In this document: positions 1 through 5,751 of the stretch, piece by piece
Layout: each line of letters starts with the position of its first letter
How positions within the stretch are numbered: the stretch's first letter is position 1
Assembly: GCA_017537045.1 (NCBI GenBank)
Contig: JAFYLN010000077.1
Location: 1 to 8,778, forward strand
DNA length: 8,778 bases
Source: Oscillospiraceae bacterium
GTDB lineage: Bacteria; Bacillota_A; Clostridia; Oscillospirales; Oscillospiraceae
Reading direction: 5' to 3'
Notes under the pieces: generated by a model
Told to the model about the DNA's origin: nothing
Database searches by the model: none
What the model saw: the letters and a program-made list of their open reading frames with translations, nothing else
Position numbers and translations under genes: made by a program

Positions 1-102
1 GTGAAGGTCCAGAACATGGATAAGATCCTGACCATGGAATACCATCTGGGGTATATCAAACCGTACAGTGAGGTTGAACGGCTTCAGAATATGGCCGCAT
101 AA
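1..102 (+). CDS. C-terminal end of an unrecognised protein (partial)
   Basis: Frame 1 is open from the left edge to a TAA at 100-102, giving the last 33 residues and ending LQNMAA. The other two forward frames stop at once or within about seven codons, and the reading ends just before a hairpin, so a real gene tail is plausible. The peptide is charged with aromatic residues and has no motif I recognise, so no function is proposed. In other genomes YgjP-type peptidases often sit beside type I restriction genes, but nothing in this short tail shows that it is HsdR, and the neighbouring peptidase faces the other way. Confidence 0.45.
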   Translation: MKVQNMDKILTMEYHLGYIKPYSEVERLQNMAA

Positions 103-134
103 AAAAAGCGGGGAGCAGCATCTAGCTGCTCCCC
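101..134 (-). terminator. Intrinsic terminator closing the toxin-antitoxin/peptidase operon
   Basis: A perfect 10-bp stem (GGGGAGCAGC at 110-119 pairing with 125-134) encloses a 5-nt loop. Read on the minus strand it is followed, after two bases, by a run of seven Ts (101-107). It lies 11 bases past the peptidase stop codon. On the plus strand no T-run follows, so it probably ends only the minus-strand operon efficiently, although it also sits just after the plus-strand gene tail. Confidence 0.85.
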
Positions 135-145
135 TATCCTATTGA

Positions 146-691
146 TTATATTCTTGCAATCAGATTAGATCCGTTATCTTTCAGCCATTTCTTACGATCC
201 TTATAGTCCGGCAAAATCTTGCCCACCTCGTTCCAGAATCGGTCTGAATGATTCAGTTCCTTCCGATGGCATAACTCATGGACCACGACATAATCAAGGA
301 CTTCCGGTGGCACGAGTGCCAGCAAGCAATTGAAATTCAGATTTCCCTTACTGCTGCAGCTGCCCCACCGGGTATGCTGCGCCCGAATAGCAATTTGAGT
401 ATATGTAACTCCAATGAGCGGTGCGTAAAACTGAACTCTTTCGGTAACCAATGTGCGAGCCTTCTCCCGAAGTGCCCTTAATTCTTGGTCAGTGAGCTTC
501 TGCTGCTCTTGCGCGGTGAGATTTGAAAGGTGCTTCTCTATCCACCCAGCTTTACTCTCAACGAATCTCTTGATTTCTTCGATTCGCATTCTTTTGGGTG
601 CACGAACGATGACTTTGCCGTCAGGTTGAATCTGGATTGATATAGTCTTCCGGTTGCTCCGGATAATGCTGTATTGTACAGTGAGTCCCAT
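146..691 (-). CDS. YgjP/DUF45-type zinc metallopeptidase (SprT/M48-like)
   Basis: Predicted soluble zinc-dependent peptidase of 181 residues. The motif HELCH at residues 138-142 followed by H148 (HELCHRKELNH) gives the HExxH...H zinc site with E139 as catalytic base. The upstream TRWGSCSS segment (107-114), then NLNFN, is the family signature before the active-site helix. The N-terminus is the usual short beta-rich lead (RKTISIQIQPDGKVIVRAP). Many relatives are about 230 residues, so this one is short, but all core elements are present. No signal peptide or membrane segment is seen. The gene starts one base after the stop of the toxin gene and has no strong ribosome binding site (the upstream bases are GAAGTAAG), which suggests coupled translation as third gene of the toxin-antitoxin operon. 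Substrates of this family are largely unknown, and the link to the antitoxin is inference. Confidence 0.9.
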   Translation of the reverse strand: MGLTVQYSIIRSNRKTISIQIQPDGKVIVRAPKRMRIEEIKRFVESKAGWIEKHLSNLTAQEQQKLTDQELRALREKARTLVTERVQFYAPLIGVTYTQIAIRAQHTRWGSCSSKGNLNFNCLLALVPPEVLDYVVVHELCHRKELNHSDRFWNEVGKILPDYKDRKKWLKDNGSNLIARI

Positions 692-692
692 C

Positions 693-998
693 TTACTTCA
701 TCAGCCACTGATAATCCTGACGGCAATCAACGATCCAATCTACATAAACTGTTTCGTCCTTGATCTGATACAGAACCAAATACCAGTTCTCAATATAGAG
801 TTTATGATATTTGTTGGCTGGAATAAATGCTTCATTAAAGAAAGGATAACGCTGCGGCATCTCCTGCAAAGACCGGATTTCCGTAACCAGGCGTTCCTTC
901 AGCTTCTTGGCTGCAGACTTATTTACCTGAGCCAGAAATCGAATATGCATACCAAGCATTTCCTTAGCTCGGTCTGAGATAATCACTCTATACTTCAC
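693..998 (-). CDS. ParE/RelE-superfamily toxin
   Basis: The 101-residue basic protein has the compact ParE/RelE layout: an N-terminal beta strand (YRVIISDRAKEML), two helices with KSAAKKLKERL at 27-37, then the characteristic P-x-RYP at 48-52, a YHKLYIENWYLVLYQI strand pair (64-79), and a closing DETVYVDWIVDCRQDY stretch. This matches the plasmid-stabilisation toxins. Members poison DNA gyrase (ParE) or cleave mRNA on the ribosome (RelE), and the sequence alone does not decide which. The start is GTG, chosen because GATGAGG in the last antitoxin codons lies about 8 bases upstream. The antitoxin stop is only three bases away, so translation is probably coupled. The order antitoxin, toxin is typical of type II modules. 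Confidence 0.88.
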   Translation of the reverse strand: MKYRVIISDRAKEMLGMHIRFLAQVNKSAAKKLKERLVTEIRSLQEMPQRYPFFNEAFIPANKYHKLYIENWYLVLYQIKDETVYVDWIVDCRQDYQWLMK

Positions 999-1001
999 AA
1001 G

Positions 1002-1268
1002 TTATACCTCATCCAGAATGCCATCGAGGAAGGAATCCAGCTCGTCGATAGTACAACCCTTACGACCCATAGCGCGATCTTCTTCGACTGCCAAGAGATT
1101 TTCCCGTAGCTGAAGCATCTTTTCACGACGGGTAAAGCTCTCGATATCCATTACCACCAGATCACCTTCACCGTTTTTCGTAAGGTAGACCGGCTGCATG
1201 GATTTGCGGCACAATTCCGCAATCTCATTATAGTTCTGCCGAATGGCAGCGGACGGACGAATATTCAT
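1002..1268 (-). CDS. Phd/YefM-family antitoxin
   Basis: This 88-residue protein should neutralise the ParE/RelE toxin encoded just downstream and repress the shared promoter. The N-terminal part (IRPSAAIRQNYNEIAELC, then PVYLTKNGEGDLVVMDIESF) is the Phd/YefM DNA-binding and dimerisation fold. The acidic C-terminal part (LLAVEEDRAMGRKG...LDSFLDGILDEV) is the expected toxin-wrapping tail. The start at 1268 is preferred over an in-frame ATG at 1343 because AAGGAGG lies 7 bases upstream, and because the longer version would contain the whole promoter. The gene is first in a three-gene operon with the toxin and a metallopeptidase. Confidence 0.9.
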   Translation of the reverse strand: MNIRPSAAIRQNYNEIAELCRKSMQPVYLTKNGEGDLVVMDIESFTRREKMLQLRENLLAVEEDRAMGRKGCTIDELDSFLDGILDEV

Positions 1269-1274
1269 ACCAAG

Positions 1275-1282
1275 TCCTCCTT
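1275..1282 (-). promoter_or_regulatory. Ribosome binding site deciding the antitoxin start
   Basis: AAGGAGGA on the minus strand, with the GGAGG core 7 bases before the ATG at 1268. It rules out the longer antitoxin reading that begins at 1343. Confidence 0.85.
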
Positions 1283-1301
1283 GTGGGCAAATTCTAATAT
1301 T

Positions 1302-1330
1302 ATTATATGCATATTGTGCTATCATGTCAA
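1302..1330 (-). promoter_or_regulatory. Consensus sigma-A promoter of the toxin-antitoxin operon
   Basis: The minus strand reads TTGACA (1325-1330), exactly 17 bases, then TATAAT (1302-1307): a perfect match to both hexamers at ideal spacing. Transcription should start near 1295, leaving a leader of roughly 25 bases before the antitoxin ATG. A promoter this strong fits an operon held down by its own antitoxin. One copy of the local direct repeat overlaps the spacer. Confidence 0.9.
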
Positions 1331-1367
1331 CAACCTCTTTCATTACGATATTGTACTATCCTGTGAC
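1311..1367. repeat. Two direct repeats between the divergent promoters, probable operators
   Basis: Plus-strand copies ATATTGTGCTATCATGT (1311-1327) and ATATTGTACTATCCTGT (1348-1364) match at 15 of 17 positions and are 37 bp apart. The first covers the spacer of the toxin-antitoxin promoter. The second lies just upstream of the -35 of the polymerase promoter. Phd-type antitoxins bind short sites at their own promoters, so these are the best operator candidates. Binding itself is inference. Confidence 0.55.
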
Positions 1368-1370
1368 TTC

Positions 1371-1399
1371 TTTACTTTCGACTAATTTGAAGGTATTAT
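1371..1399 (+). promoter_or_regulatory. Probable sigma-A promoter of the Y-family polymerase gene
   Basis: TTTACT (1371-1376), a 17-base spacer and TATTAT (1394-1399) match consensus at 4/6 and 5/6. The start would be near 1406, about 25 bases before the ATG. No LexA-type GAAC-N4-GTTC site is visible between 1330 and 1430, so direct SOS control is not supported by the sequence. Confidence 0.55.
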
Positions 1400-1430
1400 A
1401 TAAGCAGAAATCTAAGAAAGGAGCTTCCCT

Positions 1431-2675
1431 ATGGCCAGACTCATTTTCCATATTGATGTGAATAGCGCGTTTCTTTCCTGGGAAGCTACCCGCAGAGTCA
1501 GTTTGGGAGAAGAAGATATCAGACTCATTCCATCTGCCATTGGCGGAGATCGGGATAAGCGCACTGGAGTCATCCTGGCCAAGTCCATTCCAGCCAAAAA
1601 ATACGGCATCAAGACCGGTGAACCGGTGGCCATGGCACTTCGGAAATGCCCAGATCTATTCCTGGCAAGGCCTGACTTCCGACTCTATGAAGAATCCTCC
1701 AAGGCTTTCATGGATATCTGCCGGGAATACGCACCTGTGGTCGAGAAATACTCTATTGACGAGTGTTTCCTGGACATGTCAGGTACCCATAAGATCTATC
1801 CGGATCCAGTTGCCATTGCTCACACCATCAAGGAAAAGATCCGGGACACGCTCGGTTTTACCGTGAATGTAGGTATCGGCGATTGCAAGATCCTTGCAAA
1901 GATGGCTAGTGATTTTGAGAAACCGGATAAGGTACATACCCTATTCCGGAATGAGATTCCGCAGAAGATGTGGCCCCTCCCCGTCCGGGACCTGTTCTCT
2001 GTCGGTGCATCTACCGCAGAGAAGCTTGAGAAGGCCAGAATCCGGACCATCGGAGATCTCGCCAACACGCCCCTGGATCGAGTTCAGCGGATTGTCGGCA
2101 TCAAGATGGGTAAGCAGATCCACGACTATGCCAACGGAATTGATGACTCCCCTGTCCTGGCTGCCCCTGAGGAAGCCAAGGGATACAGCATCTCAACCAC
2201 CCTGGAAGAAGATGTCGTTACCACCGAACAGGCTCATAAGGTACTCCTGGCGCTGACAGACAGTGTCACAGCACGAATGCGAGCTGACAACGTCAAGGCA
2301 TTCTGCGTTGCTGTGTCCATCCGATCCAACGACTTTAAGACCAGATCTCATCAGAAGAAGCTGGTGGATCCAACGGACATTTCTACGGAAGTCTATAAGC
2401 TCACAAAGCAGCTGTTCGCCGAACTTTGGGATGGACACACTCCCCTGCGGCTCATTGGTGTGGCTCTGACGGACCTTACCAAAGAAGAAACTACGCAGAT
2501 GTCCCTTTTCCCGGACGAGAAGAAAGAACGCTCCAGGAAGCTGGATAAGGCCTACGATGCCATTAACAAGAAGTTCGGTGCAGCAACGATCCAAAGAGGA
2601 TCAAACCTGCAATCGGAGCTTCGGGTAGGCAAAAAATACCAGGCGCAGATGGAACAGAAAAAGAAATCTGAATAA
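1431..2675 (+). CDS. Y-family DNA polymerase (DinB/UmuC family, Pol IV-like)
   Basis: The 414-residue translesion polymerase would copy past damaged bases at low fidelity. Visible features in order: HIDVNSAF at 7-14 with metal-binding D9 and the aromatic steric gate F14; the palm motif YSIDECFLD at 107-115 with D110 and E111; GIGDCKILAKMASDFEKPDK at 148-167, typical of the DinB palm/thumb; helix-hairpin-helix-like thumb at about 185-235; little-finger domain at about 250-350; and QMSLF at 356-360, a beta-clamp binding peptide of the QxxLF type. Catalytic residues are intact and length is normal. AAGGAG sits 7 bases before the ATG. The gene stands alone, divergent from the toxin-antitoxin operon. 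It may be an accessory copy beyond the chromosomal dinB, though the window cannot show that. Confidence 0.95.
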   Translation: MARLIFHIDVNSAFLSWEATRRVSLGEEDIRLIPSAIGGDRDKRTGVILAKSIPAKKYGIKTGEPVAMALRKCPDLFLARPDFRLYEESSKAFMDICREYAPVVEKYSIDECFLDMSGTHKIYPDPVAIAHTIKEKIRDTLGFTVNVGIGDCKILAKMASDFEKPDKVHTLFRNEIPQKMWPLPVRDLFSVGASTAEKLEKARIRTIGDLANTPLDRVQRIVGIKMGKQIHDYANGIDDSPVLAAPEEAKGYSISTTLEEDVVTTEQAHKVLLALTDSVTARMRADNVKAFCVAVSIRSNDFKTRSHQKKLVDPTDISTEVYKLTKQLFAELWDGHTPLRLIGVALTDLTKEETTQMSLFPDEKKERSRKLDKAYDAINKKFGAATIQRGSNLQSELRVGKKYQAQMEQKKKSE

Positions 2676-2739
2676 AGCATTACACCTACCCGCTCTGTTG
2701 AAAAGGAGAATGGGGTAAATCTTACAGGTTTCAGCGGAC

Positions 2740-2768
2740 TTGCCAATTATCAGAATTTATGGTATACT
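2740..2768 (+). promoter_or_regulatory. Strong extended -10 promoter of a short unexplained transcript
   Basis: TTGCCA (2740-2745), 17 bases, then TATACT (2763-2768): each hexamer matches 5/6, with TGG immediately before the -10 (extended -10). Transcription should begin near 2775 and end at the hairpin at 3084-3114, giving an RNA of about 340 nt. Confidence 0.7.
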
Positions 2769-2879
2769 TACCAAGCTGGCAGTGATCCACGATTATTGGC
2801 TTTCCTCTGCCTCATTTACATTGGCTGTTGTTGGTGTATTGTTGGTTATTGCAGACGGATCTCTATCCGCATGGTTGAC

Positions 2880-2935
2880 CCTCCTCGCACGATTGTGCGA
2901 TTTTGCAATTGCATTATTGAATTTCTTCAAGGAGG
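2880..2935 (+). promoter_or_regulatory. Possible masking hairpin over the ribosome binding site of the small ORF
   Basis: CCTCCT at 2880-2885 is complementary to AGGAGG at 2930-2935, the ribosome binding site of the ORF at 2944. A local hairpin GCAC-GATT-GTGC (2887-2898) lies between them. Pairing would hide the site, as in translationally silent leaders. This is inferred from complementarity only. Confidence 0.3.
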
Positions 2936-2943
2936 TTGACGGC

Positions 2944-3042
2944 ATGAAAAAGGTATTGGCATTGGTGGGTAAAGGCGTAAATGGGGTGCCCTGCGCTGAT
3001 CCGAGTTCCCAATGTAATTTCTGTATCGGTACATCACTTTAG
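2944..3042 (+). CDS. Possible small peptide of 32 residues with three cysteines
   Basis: An ATG at 2944 has an excellent AAGGAGG 8 bases upstream and opens a 32-codon frame ending in TAG. The peptide starts MKKVLALVGKGV and ends with a cysteine-containing tail (C17, C24 and C27, ending CIGTSL). No family was recognised. The frame stays open upstream to 2740 and would encode a hydrophobic stretch, but that longer reading contains the promoter and lacks a supported start. The ORF overlaps the tRNA-like and pseudoknot pairing, so coding and structure would compete. It could be a leader peptide, a small toxin or a modified peptide precursor, or not be translated. Confidence 0.35.
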   Translation: MKKVLALVGKGVNGVPCADPSSQCNFCIGTSL

Positions 3043-3083
3043 CATCTTACGCCGAAGGGGTTCAAATCCCTACACCCCACCAA

Positions 3084-3114
3084 GCCGTCGCAGGTTTCTG
3101 CGGCGGCTCTTTTT
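3084..3114 (+). terminator. Intrinsic terminator of the short transcript
   Basis: GCCGTCGCAG (3084-3093) pairs with CTGCGGCGGC (3098-3107) over 10 bp including one G-T pair, with a GTTT loop, followed by TCTTTTT. It starts two bases after the encoded CCA at 3080-3082. Confidence 0.88.
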
Positions 3115-3138
3115 ATACATACCGTATAATCGCATAAC

Positions 3139-3183
3139 AAAAAAAGCACCCATGCCCGGTCCAATCAGAACCAGACATGGGTG
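3139..3183 (-). terminator. Intrinsic terminator of the DUF2325 gene
   Basis: Read on the minus strand, 3170-3183 pairs with 3147-3160 over 14 bp (two G-T pairs) around a 9-nt loop, followed by a run of seven Ts (3139-3145). It begins seven bases beyond the stop codon and faces the terminator at 3084-3114, so two convergent transcripts end within 25 bp of each other. Confidence 0.88.
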
Positions 3184-3190
3184 TCTTGTT

Positions 3191-5404
3191 TTACTTATTC
3201 ATGGCTTTTTCATCCGCCACGATCTGCTCCGCACATTTCTGCGCGCTCGCGTAGGAGAAATATCTGACCCGGACATCATACTTACGCACTTCATCAATGA
3301 TCTTATAGTAGTATCCGTGGCTGATGGCATTGGTCTGGATCCATACGACATCCGCTCTGCGTATCATATCGGCATTGGGAACCATGGTACGGTCAACAAA
3401 CCGCACATCCGGCAGTTTCGGTCGCATTTCCCGCGACCAGGTTTCATGTCCGCCGAACACCACAATTCTGTTCTGCGTGTGGTACGGGAATGTGATCCGG
3501 CAATCCGGCTCGTTGTCCAGGTACAGGTTTTCCTGCTGATGGAACACCAGATCCCGCAAGTCAGTCAGTTCCTGCGCTGTGTTCGCTGTTTCTTGCCGCA
3601 GCAGCTCATAGCGTTTCTTCTCTTCCAGCACTTCTCTGCCTGCCTCATAGGATACTCGTTTCAGACGCTTCACTTCCGCCTGCAGCTCTGCGATTTTCGC
3701 ATTCAGGACCTCGACGGAAGTATCTTCAGATACAGAAGCCTCGGGAATATCCTCACACTCATTTTCATCGATCCAGATATCCGGAGCAATCAGATTACTC
3801 TGATGCTTTGCTTCACCAAGCAGTGTCATACAATACAGAAGCGGATGGATCGTCCGCTTACCATTGATACCGCACCGGTCCAGCGTCATCAGTGCCGGCA
3901 TGTAACGGTCCAAGTTACGGGGCATAATGCAGCCGGTGATTTCATACATGATGTGCGCGAGACTATACCGTCGTCTGTCTTCATCTTCCCGCACGTTGTG
4001 TTCATCATACTGAAATCTATACCAGTTTTCCAGTTCAGGCACCTTCATACGTTTCGGGAACTGGACATCCTTGGGTCCTGGCACTATGCGTCCGGTTTCC
4101 ATGTCCCTGTGATGCCAGATTCCATCCGGATAATATTGATGTTTAATTCTGGGCCAGGGCAACGTTTCTGCGATGCACTGGTTCAGACTCATTCCAGGGA
4201 AATAAAGCCAGGGCAGATCCGATCCGGTATCCAGCAGATACAGAAACGCAAAGGACATTTCATACGGGTCTAAAATCTCGAAGCCTTCCCAGATCTCAAT
4301 CAGCTCATCATTAAATCGGTCTGACAGACGATCCAAAGAATATGCATTGAAATTGCCGACCTCACACCAGAAAGATGTCAGTCTATAAAACAGATCTTCT
4401 CTGCGGTCTGTGAGCCTGCATTCAAAAGCCTCCATCTCGTGGGCTTCTTTAAGCAGCTTCATATACTCAGTTTCAGGCATAACAGGAATCGAGACTGATC
4501 CCTGCATATCCGTAAAGATACGTCCCTGCTCCCACCTCTGCTTGGTACCCTTTTTGATTCGCTCCAGTTTCTGGGTCATTTCCTCGGCACGGGAATCAAA
4601 ATGATTTGTGTCCTTTGTTAGTTCCAACTGTTCCTGCGCAAACAGATTTCTGCTTCGGAAATAACGATCCAGGAAGTCCCAGTATTTCTCTGTATAAGTG
4701 TCTACAGCTGACTGGATCGCTTTTTGTGGGATCAGGGATAGTATTGCCTCAAACCGGTTTCTGGAAGGAACATCCTGGTGATGCTTATTCTCTACAGTAT
4801 ACCTGTCCATAAAGACCCTTTTGATCAGCGCATCAGAATCTTTTTTACCGGGGTTGATCCCTACACAGTCTGCATTTCTGTTCTGAATTACACTCAACAT
4901 GCTGCGTAGCATGCTTTCACTGTGACACAGATCATACACAGGCGGCATTTCCAGACCAAGGATCTCCTGATCCGACGGCAGATACAAACTTGCTTCTGAG
5001 ATCAGGTCCAGCTCGCGGAGCTGATCGAGAATCCAAATGGCCGCACCCAACAGTGTGAATGCGTTTTGCTCTTCGTAGTCATAAGAAGGATTGGGATATG
5101 AGTTCACCTCTACCCAGTCTTCCTCAATTGAGAATACGGTTGGTCGTTCCGGACATATGGAATCATACCGCTCTTTGATATCCTGAACTGACGCGGCAAT
5201 TGTAGCGATGCGCCGCTTGAGCATCTGTGGTTCATAATCCATTCCTTCATAGACATCCGGTATCTCAACCCTATCACGGGCATAACGTTTTATCTTATCA
5301 TGAAAAACGCTTCGGGCTTCTGCTTCCCAATTTATCTTCTGACCTGACTTTAGTGCAGATCCGCTGGGTTTTCTTTTCTGTTGTTTATGTTTTTTCTTCG
5401 CCAT
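3191..5404 (-). CDS. Large coiled-coil protein with C-terminal DUF2325 domain
   Basis: Protein of 737 residues, function unknown. The N-terminus is strongly basic (MAKKKHKQQKRKP). The middle (about 30-540) is a long, mostly helical region rich in W, Y and acidic residues that I cannot assign. A coiled coil follows at about 563-622 (VEVLNAKIAELQAEVKRLK and on). The last 91 residues resemble DUF2325: IVVFGGHETW at 647-656, PDVRFVDR, a central RRADVVWIQTNAISHGYYYKI and a final VRVRYFSYAS, which looks like an alternating alpha/beta fold. DUF2325 proteins are often only about 100 residues, so the large N-terminal extension is the notable part. No signal peptide or membrane helix is seen. AAGGAG lies 8 bases before the ATG. 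The gene is alone between its own promoter and terminator, with an AbiL-like pair starting about 380 bp away in the other direction. Confidence 0.75.
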   Translation of the reverse strand: MAKKKHKQQKRKPSGSALKSGQKINWEAEARSVFHDKIKRYARDRVEIPDVYEGMDYEPQMLKRRIATIAASVQDIKERYDSICPERPTVFSIEEDWVEVNSYPNPSYDYEEQNAFTLLGAAIWILDQLRELDLISEASLYLPSDQEILGLEMPPVYDLCHSESMLRSMLSVIQNRNADCVGINPGKKDSDALIKRVFMDRYTVENKHHQDVPSRNRFEAILSLIPQKAIQSAVDTYTEKYWDFLDRYFRSRNLFAQEQLELTKDTNHFDSRAEEMTQKLERIKKGTKQRWEQGRIFTDMQGSVSIPVMPETEYMKLLKEAHEMEAFECRLTDRREDLFYRLTSFWCEVGNFNAYSLDRLSDRFNDELIEIWEGFEILDPYEMSFAFLYLLDTGSDLPWLYFPGMSLNQCIAETLPWPRIKHQYYPDGIWHHRDMETGRIVPGPKDVQFPKRMKVPELENWYRFQYDEHNVREDEDRRRYSLAHIMYEITGCIMPRNLDRYMPALMTLDRCGINGKRTIHPLLYCMTLLGEAKHQSNLIAPDIWIDENECEDIPEASVSEDTSVEVLNAKIAELQAEVKRLKRVSYEAGREVLEEKKRYELLRQETANTAQELTDLRDLVFHQQENLYLDNEPDCRITFPYHTQNRIVVFGGHETWSREMRPKLPDVRFVDRTMVPNADMIRRADVVWIQTNAISHGYYYKIIDEVRKYDVRVRYFSYASAQKCAEQIVADEKAMNK

Positions 5405-5454
5405 TACAATAGCTCCTTATCTGCAGGGACACATGCTATAAATGCGTTTTCACG

Positions 5455-5483
5455 ATTATATCTGATTTCCGGAGTCGAATCAA
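5455..5483 (-). promoter_or_regulatory. Promoter of the DUF2325 gene
   Basis: On the minus strand TTGATT (5478-5483), a 17-base spacer and TATAAT (5455-5460): 4/6 and 6/6 matches. Initiation near 5448 leaves a leader of about 44 bases before the ATG at 5404. Confidence 0.7.
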
Positions 5484-5712
5484 TTATCGGAATGATTAGA
5501 TCAGGAAAATCAGTAAAACGCACAAAACCGATGTCCCCATACTCATTAAAAAGTGAAATTAGGTTAAATAATACCCCGAGAAAGGCCAAACATTCCCTGG
5601 TTTGCTATAGATAATACTGCTTGCGATTTAAATTAGGTGTTCAAGAACAACGCAAGCATACTGTTAACTCTTTTGATTTTGCAGGAATTTTGCAAAATGC
5701 GACATTTTACAC

Positions 5713-5741
5713 TTGACGCTATGCTTTGCAATGCATATAAT
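5713..5741 (+). promoter_or_regulatory. Strong sigma-A promoter of the AbiL-like operon
   Basis: TTGACG (5713-5718), 17 bases, TATAAT (5736-5741): 5/6 and 6/6 matches. The start is expected near 5748, about 39 bases before the ATG at 5787. This is why the upstream in-frame ATG at 5637 is not the start. Confidence 0.88.
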
Positions 5742-5751
5742 GATAGTGTCA
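5714..5751 (+). promoter_or_regulatory. Inverted repeat straddling the promoter, probable operator
   Basis: TGACGCTAT (5714-5722) and ATAGTGTCA (5743-5751) are complementary at 8 of 9 positions, separated by 20 bp that contain the -10 region. The left arm overlaps the -35 and the right arm the start site. Half-site centres are 29 bp apart, close to three helical turns, as expected for a dimeric or looped repressor. No regulator gene is adjacent. Confidence 0.5.

Larger units (their letters stand above)
2775..3114 (+). ncRNA. Candidate structured RNA of about 340 nt, possibly with a tRNA-like 3' end
   Basis: The unit is bounded by a promoter and a terminator and holds no recognised protein gene. 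In its last third, GGCGTAA (2974-2980) can pair with TTACGCC (3047-3053), and TGGGGTG (2982-2988) with CACCCCA (3073-3079). The two seven-base helices interleave, so they would form a pseudoknot or act as alternatives. The 3' part GGGG-TTCAAAT-CCCT (3057-3071) is a T-arm-like hairpin followed by CACCCCA and an encoded CCA (3080-3082). There is one nucleotide too few between T-loop and discriminator for a standard tRNA, and no D-arm or anticodon arm is convincing. It may be a tRNA-like RNA, a tRNA-derived attachment-site remnant, or partly coincidence. It may also be the mRNA of the small ORF at 2944. Confidence 0.4.

Noticed and set aside
1269..1343. 25-residue N-terminal extension of the antitoxin
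   Set aside because: It covers the perfect promoter of the operon, and the strong ribosome binding site is at the internal ATG.
1331..1430. A LexA/SOS box controlling the polymerase
   Set aside because: No GAAC-N4-GTTC or close variant was found in this interval on inspection.
2740..2943. N-terminal hydrophobic extension of the small ORF (frame open from an ATG at 2740)
   Set aside because: The ATG lies within the promoter -35 and has no ribosome binding site; a good ribosome binding site instead precedes the ATG at 2944.
2711..3082. A tmRNA (ssrA) gene running from TGGGGTAAATC to the encoded CCA, about 370 nt
   Set aside because: The 5' bases can pair with the 3' CACCCCA at 6 of 7 positions and the length is right, but a promoter lies inside this span, no resume codon or tag ending in YALAA is present, and the conserved 5' D-loop-like segment is only vaguely matched.
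2983..3082. A complete tRNA of 100 nt (for example with a long variable arm, or tRNA-Sec)
   Set aside because: The acceptor end and T-arm look plausible, but there is no convincing D-arm or anticodon stem-loop, and the spacing between T-loop and discriminator is one nucleotide short.
2981..4273. Long plus-strand reading of 430 codons
   Set aside because: It lies almost wholly antisense to the DUF2325 gene, runs through two terminators and has no recognisable domain.
5404..5589. 61-codon minus-strand ORF whose stop overlaps the DUF2325 start (TAATG)
   Set aside because: It needs a TTG start without a ribosome binding site, and the promoter of the DUF2325 gene (5455-5483) lies inside it. It may be a remnant of an older coding sequence but cannot be supported as a gene.
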